Below are positions 60,536 through 64,000 of a stretch of DNA of 64,000 nt, one piece after another. The stretch lies in the NCBI GenBank assembly GCA_025330725.1, contig JAIWND010000009.1, positions 372,001 to 436,000 on the forward strand. The letters run 5' to 3'. The notes below the pieces were generated by a model. It was given only the letters and a program-made list of their open reading frames with translations, did no database searches and was not told where the DNA came from. A program made the translations under genes and the position numbers. This stretch comes from Chlamydoabsidia padenii (Eukaryota > Mucoromycota > Mucoromycetes > Mucorales > Cunninghamellaceae). Numbering within the stretch: the first letter of the stretch is position 1; each line of letters opens with the position of its first letter.

Positions 60536-61552
60536 ATCGCATCTTTATAGTTATTACCCCTCCTCTTCCTTGTTTTATTTACTTTTTTTGTATTCTTTTA
60601 TCATAACATCATTATCCCATATTCATTGTTTTATCTCTTTTTTAAAATCTTAATAAAGATATATGATTACTCTTCTTTGAAACTGTAAACGTGGGGTGTC
60701 TTTTTTTTTTTTTTATGACCAATGGCGGGATTTAAAGGTACTCAAATCAGTGTGGACGATTCAAATAAATGTTTACACCCAATAAATTAAAACTTCTCGC
60801 CATAACACCAGCTCGATGCCTTACCATCAGTATTTGGATCAAAATCAATGCTCAACACGCTGTCAGACGTTTTGCTTGGTGTAAGTAACTCCCCTCTTGC
60901 CTGATTCAATGTAACTAACACTTTTATTATAGATTGGATTGAATCATCACCGGTGCCTTTAAAATGAACCTTCATACAATGTATTCTATGGGCTATTTTG
61001 TATTTTAAGGTATGCAAGCTATATAGTACCTTATATTCAAGACGTAGCGGGCCAGATCAACTCATTAGGTGGACATCAGCTACAACAACCTTCACCACCT
61101 TCAGTACGCTACTTAATGACAGGATGTAATGGCCTATTAAATACTTTTACAACTGGTATAGATCGCCCTGGACAATGATTGCACACAATTCCTACTGATA
61201 TCTTTATTGGCATTAGTGAAATGGAAACAGGCTATATTGTGGATGTGATCCGATGGTGTGGGATTCGCCAATACTGGGTCGCACGTCTCACTTAGGAAGG
61301 GAGAGGACCGATCATTAGCTTTGTCTAACCTCACATTTACATGTATCAAATTTTAGATGGCTTTACAGGACCAAGACATCAAATGGCCGTCTACCTATCT
61401 TGGCTGTTTTAACAATAAAATGATCTTTATTAGAATAGCTTTTTAGCATGATGATATATTGATAAAATAAAATAAAACCTTTATTAAACTTTTTTTTTAA
61501 CAATGATAATAAGGGGGAATAGGGTATAATGGGTAAAAAGGTTGATGCGAGT
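60536..61552. other. Convergent interval with a broken reading frame
   Basis: Homeobox poly(A) signal at 60652-60657, CGGGATTTAAA at 60726-60736, a probable pseudogene at 60963-61295 (separate entry) and minus-strand TTTATT at 61480-61485. Minus frames at 60787 and 61137 overlap the pseudogene and are regarded as shadows. Confidence 0.45.
60963..61295 (+). pseudogene. Probable pseudogene, one in-frame TGA in 110 codons
   Basis: A plus-strand frame runs from 60963 for 71 codons to TGA at 61176-61178, then resumes for 38 codons to TAG at 61293-61295. It continues beyond with two more short open stretches. Composition is protein-like: YIVPYIQDVAGQINSLGG, SVRYLMTGCNGLLNTFTTGI, then IFIGISEMETGYIVDVIRW. 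There is no start codon at the left end and no clear splice pair around the TGA. Family not recognised. An unspliced intron or chance frame remain possible. Confidence 0.35.
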
Positions 61553-61889
61553 TTAATCCTTTCCAAGAACAAAGGTAAGGGTTTGGATATCACTATTTCT
61601 AGATACAGCATAATAACCGTCTTTAAGACTACGTGGTGATGTGGGTGGAGAAGAGGACAAGTGGGTCAGGGCAGTAGTGTCTTCCTAAACACATGTGTGT
61701 TTTTTTTTTTTTTAAAAAAAAAAGGGGACGTTTTTATTAGTTGAAGATCATCATGACATGGCGTCAACTTACTTTGCGATGCAAGATGAATTGTTCATCC
61801 TGACTGTTCCTTCGGTTGACATAGGCAGCACTGGCGGCGGCACCCAAAGTAGCACCCCAAGAGAGTAAACTGGCAGTGGTAGCAGGCAT
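61553..61889 (-). CDS. Small orphan protein, 82 residues, hydrophobic N-terminus
   Basis: Exons 61773-61889 and 61553-61684 on minus join in phase 0 through a canonical GT-AG intron. The protein begins MPATTASLLSWGATLGAAAS, an Ala/Gly-rich hydrophobic stretch that could be a membrane segment or mitochondrial signal. It then has VNRRNSQDEQFILHRKEDTT, a Ser/Pro linker and KDGYYAVSRNSDIQTLTFVL at the end. Clean junction, CT-rich leader upstream and a minus poly(A) signal (61480-61485) support a real gene. No family recognised. Confidence 0.65.
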
Positions 61890-62390
61890 TTTTGTTTTGT
61901 AAAAAGTGTTGAAAAGGGGAAAAAGAGGGAAAAAGCGGAATGAGAAAGGAGACAAAAAAGATACCCTACATATTCCACCTGATATATTTATACAAACCTC
62001 ACTTTTTCACATTTAATTCCCACCAATACCTTTGATCTTCACACACATACACACATACGCCTATACATAAACACACACACACACATTCATACATGTACAA
62101 TTTATTACTATAAGTGAGTTCATCTATCAGAGACTATAGCATCATGTCAATCATTGGATGATTCAAGATCTTTTTAAAATCCATTAAATTATATTCTACC
62201 TGCATAAAGACTAAAAAAGTAAACATTTAACAATGAATCTTGACCAATCATATTCCCGATCTATAACCCTATATTTGAAAAGCCCGCATGGTCTTTTTTG
62301 CATAAATCTGTTGTTGTTACATTCGATTTTGTTTTTTATTATTATTTTACTTTTATGAAACCAAATTAAATTCTACACTATATATTCTAT
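61890..62390. other. Promoter of small orphan and PDCD2 terminator
   Basis: CT-rich leader on minus, CA-rich runs near 62040-62090, and TTTATT on plus near 62334-62339, the likely minus poly(A) signal of PDCD2. No gene seen. Confidence 0.45.
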
Positions 62391-63742
62391 TTATTGTGGA
62401 GCACCACCACCAAAATTCATACTGTCACTTGAGAAGTCTTGTTTCCAAATAAATTCCTGAGCAAAGGGATGATCACCCAGATCACAGTTCCGTTTACAAG
62501 TATACACATAAAGTGAGCCCCAATCCAAAGAATCCGTAGCGAGATGAGAGACACCTAAAAAGTTGAGGAGAGTAGACAAGATTTGGAATTCAAACGTCCG
62601 TGGGCCATGACAATGAGGACAATCAGGGATGGTGGTTGGTTTTTGACCTTCTTGCACCCACAAAGGTTCACGATCCGGCATGTCATATTCTACACGATCG
62701 TAGCGTATCACCTGATCCGGATACAGTTGCAGTTTGAGTTGGAATCGTAAAAAGCAATCGTCCACCGCCACCTCGGAATCTTCGGCTGTTTCTTCACCTG
62801 CTGGTACCAAAGCATTGCTGGTTGTTGTTGTTGTGCTGTCATTATTTTGTTGACTGAATGCTGCCTGTGCTTCTTCTTCTGCCCCATCTTCGCCTTTGCC
62901 TTCAGGTTCACTGACAATTTCTTTTTCAGTAAACACTCGTGTTTGTCGTAATCGTTCAATATCATCGTCTTGTCGTTGTTGTGTTAATTTGCATTGTTGT
63001 TTATGTTGACACATATTCCAATCCACCATTTGATGTTCTCGGGAGCAATAGTTGACAGCATGACATTGGCCACATGTTTTAGGTCCTGCTACTCCACAGA
63101 TCACACATAGTTTTGGTGCATTGAAGGCTTTGGCAATAAAGTCAATGTTGCTATCCTCGTCCTCCGAATCTTCTGGTGGTGGGTAGTAAGGGTTTTCACG
63201 AGCGAGTTGACTACGGAAGACCTTGAAACTAAAATGGGAGGGTAGATTAGTTTTTATACTTTGGTGTTTTATATCACTTGCCATTTCTTCCAGTCTTGCT
63301 TTACACAGGCACCATTCTTGCAACAAAAGACATATACAGTACGATGGAATGCTTCAGGAGGATGATCTTCTGGTGTGTATAACTAAAATAGTGTCAGTAA
63401 ATAGTAAGGGATCTAATCTATTCGATTGTCTTTTTTTTTGGGGGGGGTACCGAATTTACCTGTAATAATAAAACCATGGGTTGTTCACAAGAAGCACAAG
63501 TCACTTGATCTACCGTCAAGACATGTTCTGGGTTCAACCAAGCCTATATATATAAAAGAGAATGTGTGTTAAAAGAAGTAGGAAGAAGAATGAAGGGGAT
63601 TACTTACGGGTTTGCCACCGGATTTACTGGGAAAGGTATCGGCTGTTAATGGTGTTTCGGGATCTTCAGCATAACCCAATTGTGGTGCCCATTTATCAGT
63701 GAGTGTCAAGTCGTTCAGATCGTTAATGTCATCGACAGACAT
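62391..63742 (-). CDS. PDCD2: PDCD2/TSR4-type protein with MYND finger
   Basis: PDCD2 proteins act as dedicated chaperones for ribosomal protein uS5 during 40S assembly. Exons on minus 63608-63742, 63460-63543, 63278-63382 and 62391-63221 give 384 residues. N-terminal half: LGYAEDPE, a zinc site VTCASCEQPMVLLLQL with CCKNGAC, and KWQVFRSQLARENPYY. A MYND finger follows at about residues 146-186 (CVICGVAGPKTCGQCHAV ... YCSREHQMVDW ... C). The PDCD2_C domain contains DQVIRYDR, IPDCPHCHGPRTFEFQILST, DWGSLYVYTCKRNC and a final EFIWKQDFS. The linker is acidic and low complexity. Upstream are an inverted CGGGATTT pair (63845-63865) and CCAAT (63933-63937). Confidence 0.95.
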
Positions 63743-64000
63743 GGTAATTAAAGTGGAAGAGGTGTGAATGAAGGGAGGGGGGAGGAAAAAGTGGCTGGGC
63801 CTTCAAAAACAAAAAAAAAAACAAAAAAAAAAAAAGTCGATTGAAATCCCGGTTCGGGATTTGAAAAACGATTTTCATGCAGAGGTACCGTTGACCTTAA
63901 AAAAAAATGTGACCCCACCAACTCGATATAGTCCAATAAGAACAAGAACCATTATTCTGGGATCAAAAGGAGAGAAACTACCTATTTATTCACACCATGC
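63743..64000. promoter_or_regulatory. PDCD2 promoter, possible bidirectional
   Basis: A-runs near 63811-63834, TTGAAATCCCG / CGGGATTTGAA inverted pair at 63845-63865 followed by TTTTCATGCAG, and CCAAT at 63933-63937. CTATTTATTC then CACCATG at the very end may be the start of a plus-strand gene beyond the window; this is only suggestive. Confidence 0.4.

Overview
This window is eukaryotic nuclear DNA, most likely from an early-diverging fungus of the Mucoromycota (Mucorales-like). The evidence is short GT-AG introns of about 45-120 nt in nearly every gene, an AT-rich genome full of long poly(A)/poly(T) tracts, AATAAA signals soon after stops, CT-rich leaders before start codons, and a typical fungal gene set (Cdc50/Lem3, Atg27, Ccc1-type iron transporter, Ark-type kinase, GPI-anchored chitin deacetylase, Gfa1, G-protein alpha). 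No bacterial or viral genes, rRNA, tRNA or CRISPR were recognised. The exon models were built by hand from splice signals and reading-frame continuity. In every model except the RecQ and Cdc50 genes, all junctions are canonical and the frame closes exactly.

Layout. 1-4.4 kb: the 3' end of a gene, a bHLH transcription factor and an orphan coiled-coil/AT-hook protein. 4.6-9.6 kb: a tandem (+) run of Cdc50/Lem3 flippase subunit, Atg27-like receptor and Bem46/ABHD13 hydrolase. 10-15 kb: eIF5-mimic protein (-), Mediator Med22 (+) and a Ccc1/VIT iron transporter (+) with 17-nt and 10-nt microexons. 15-17.8 kb: an orphan gene divergent from a three-repeat Myb factor. 17.8-24.3 kb: a gene-poor, repeat-bearing interval with decayed exon remnants. 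24.3-28.2 kb: G-alpha and mitochondrial ribosomal protein mL44. 29.4-36.7 kb: four (-) genes (phytanoyl-CoA dioxygenase family, ACOT9-like thioesterase, Ark/Prk kinase, four-CBS protein). 37-39.7 kb: a RecQ helicase with unusual features. 40.4-44.7 kb: a tail-anchored coiled-coil protein with a dynein-adaptor-like box, a small orphan and a C2H2 protein. 46.5-51.2 kb: Gfa1 next to chitin deacetylase, the entry step of hexosamine synthesis and the chitin-to-chitosan step. 53-64 kb: a Cys-rich orphan, RPAP1 with an internal duplication, a homeobox factor, a small orphan and PDCD2.

The most unusual signals are not genes. The 11-mer CGGGATTTGAA (either strand) occurs 12 times outside exons in 64 kb, with six CGGGATTTAAA variants, often 65-170 nt upstream of a start codon and sometimes as an inverted pair. 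Two dispersed repeat families (three and six copies) carry related sequence. RPAP1 has a 192-nt in-frame tandem duplication. The RecQ gene needs a GT-AC intron and lacks hallmark helicase residues.
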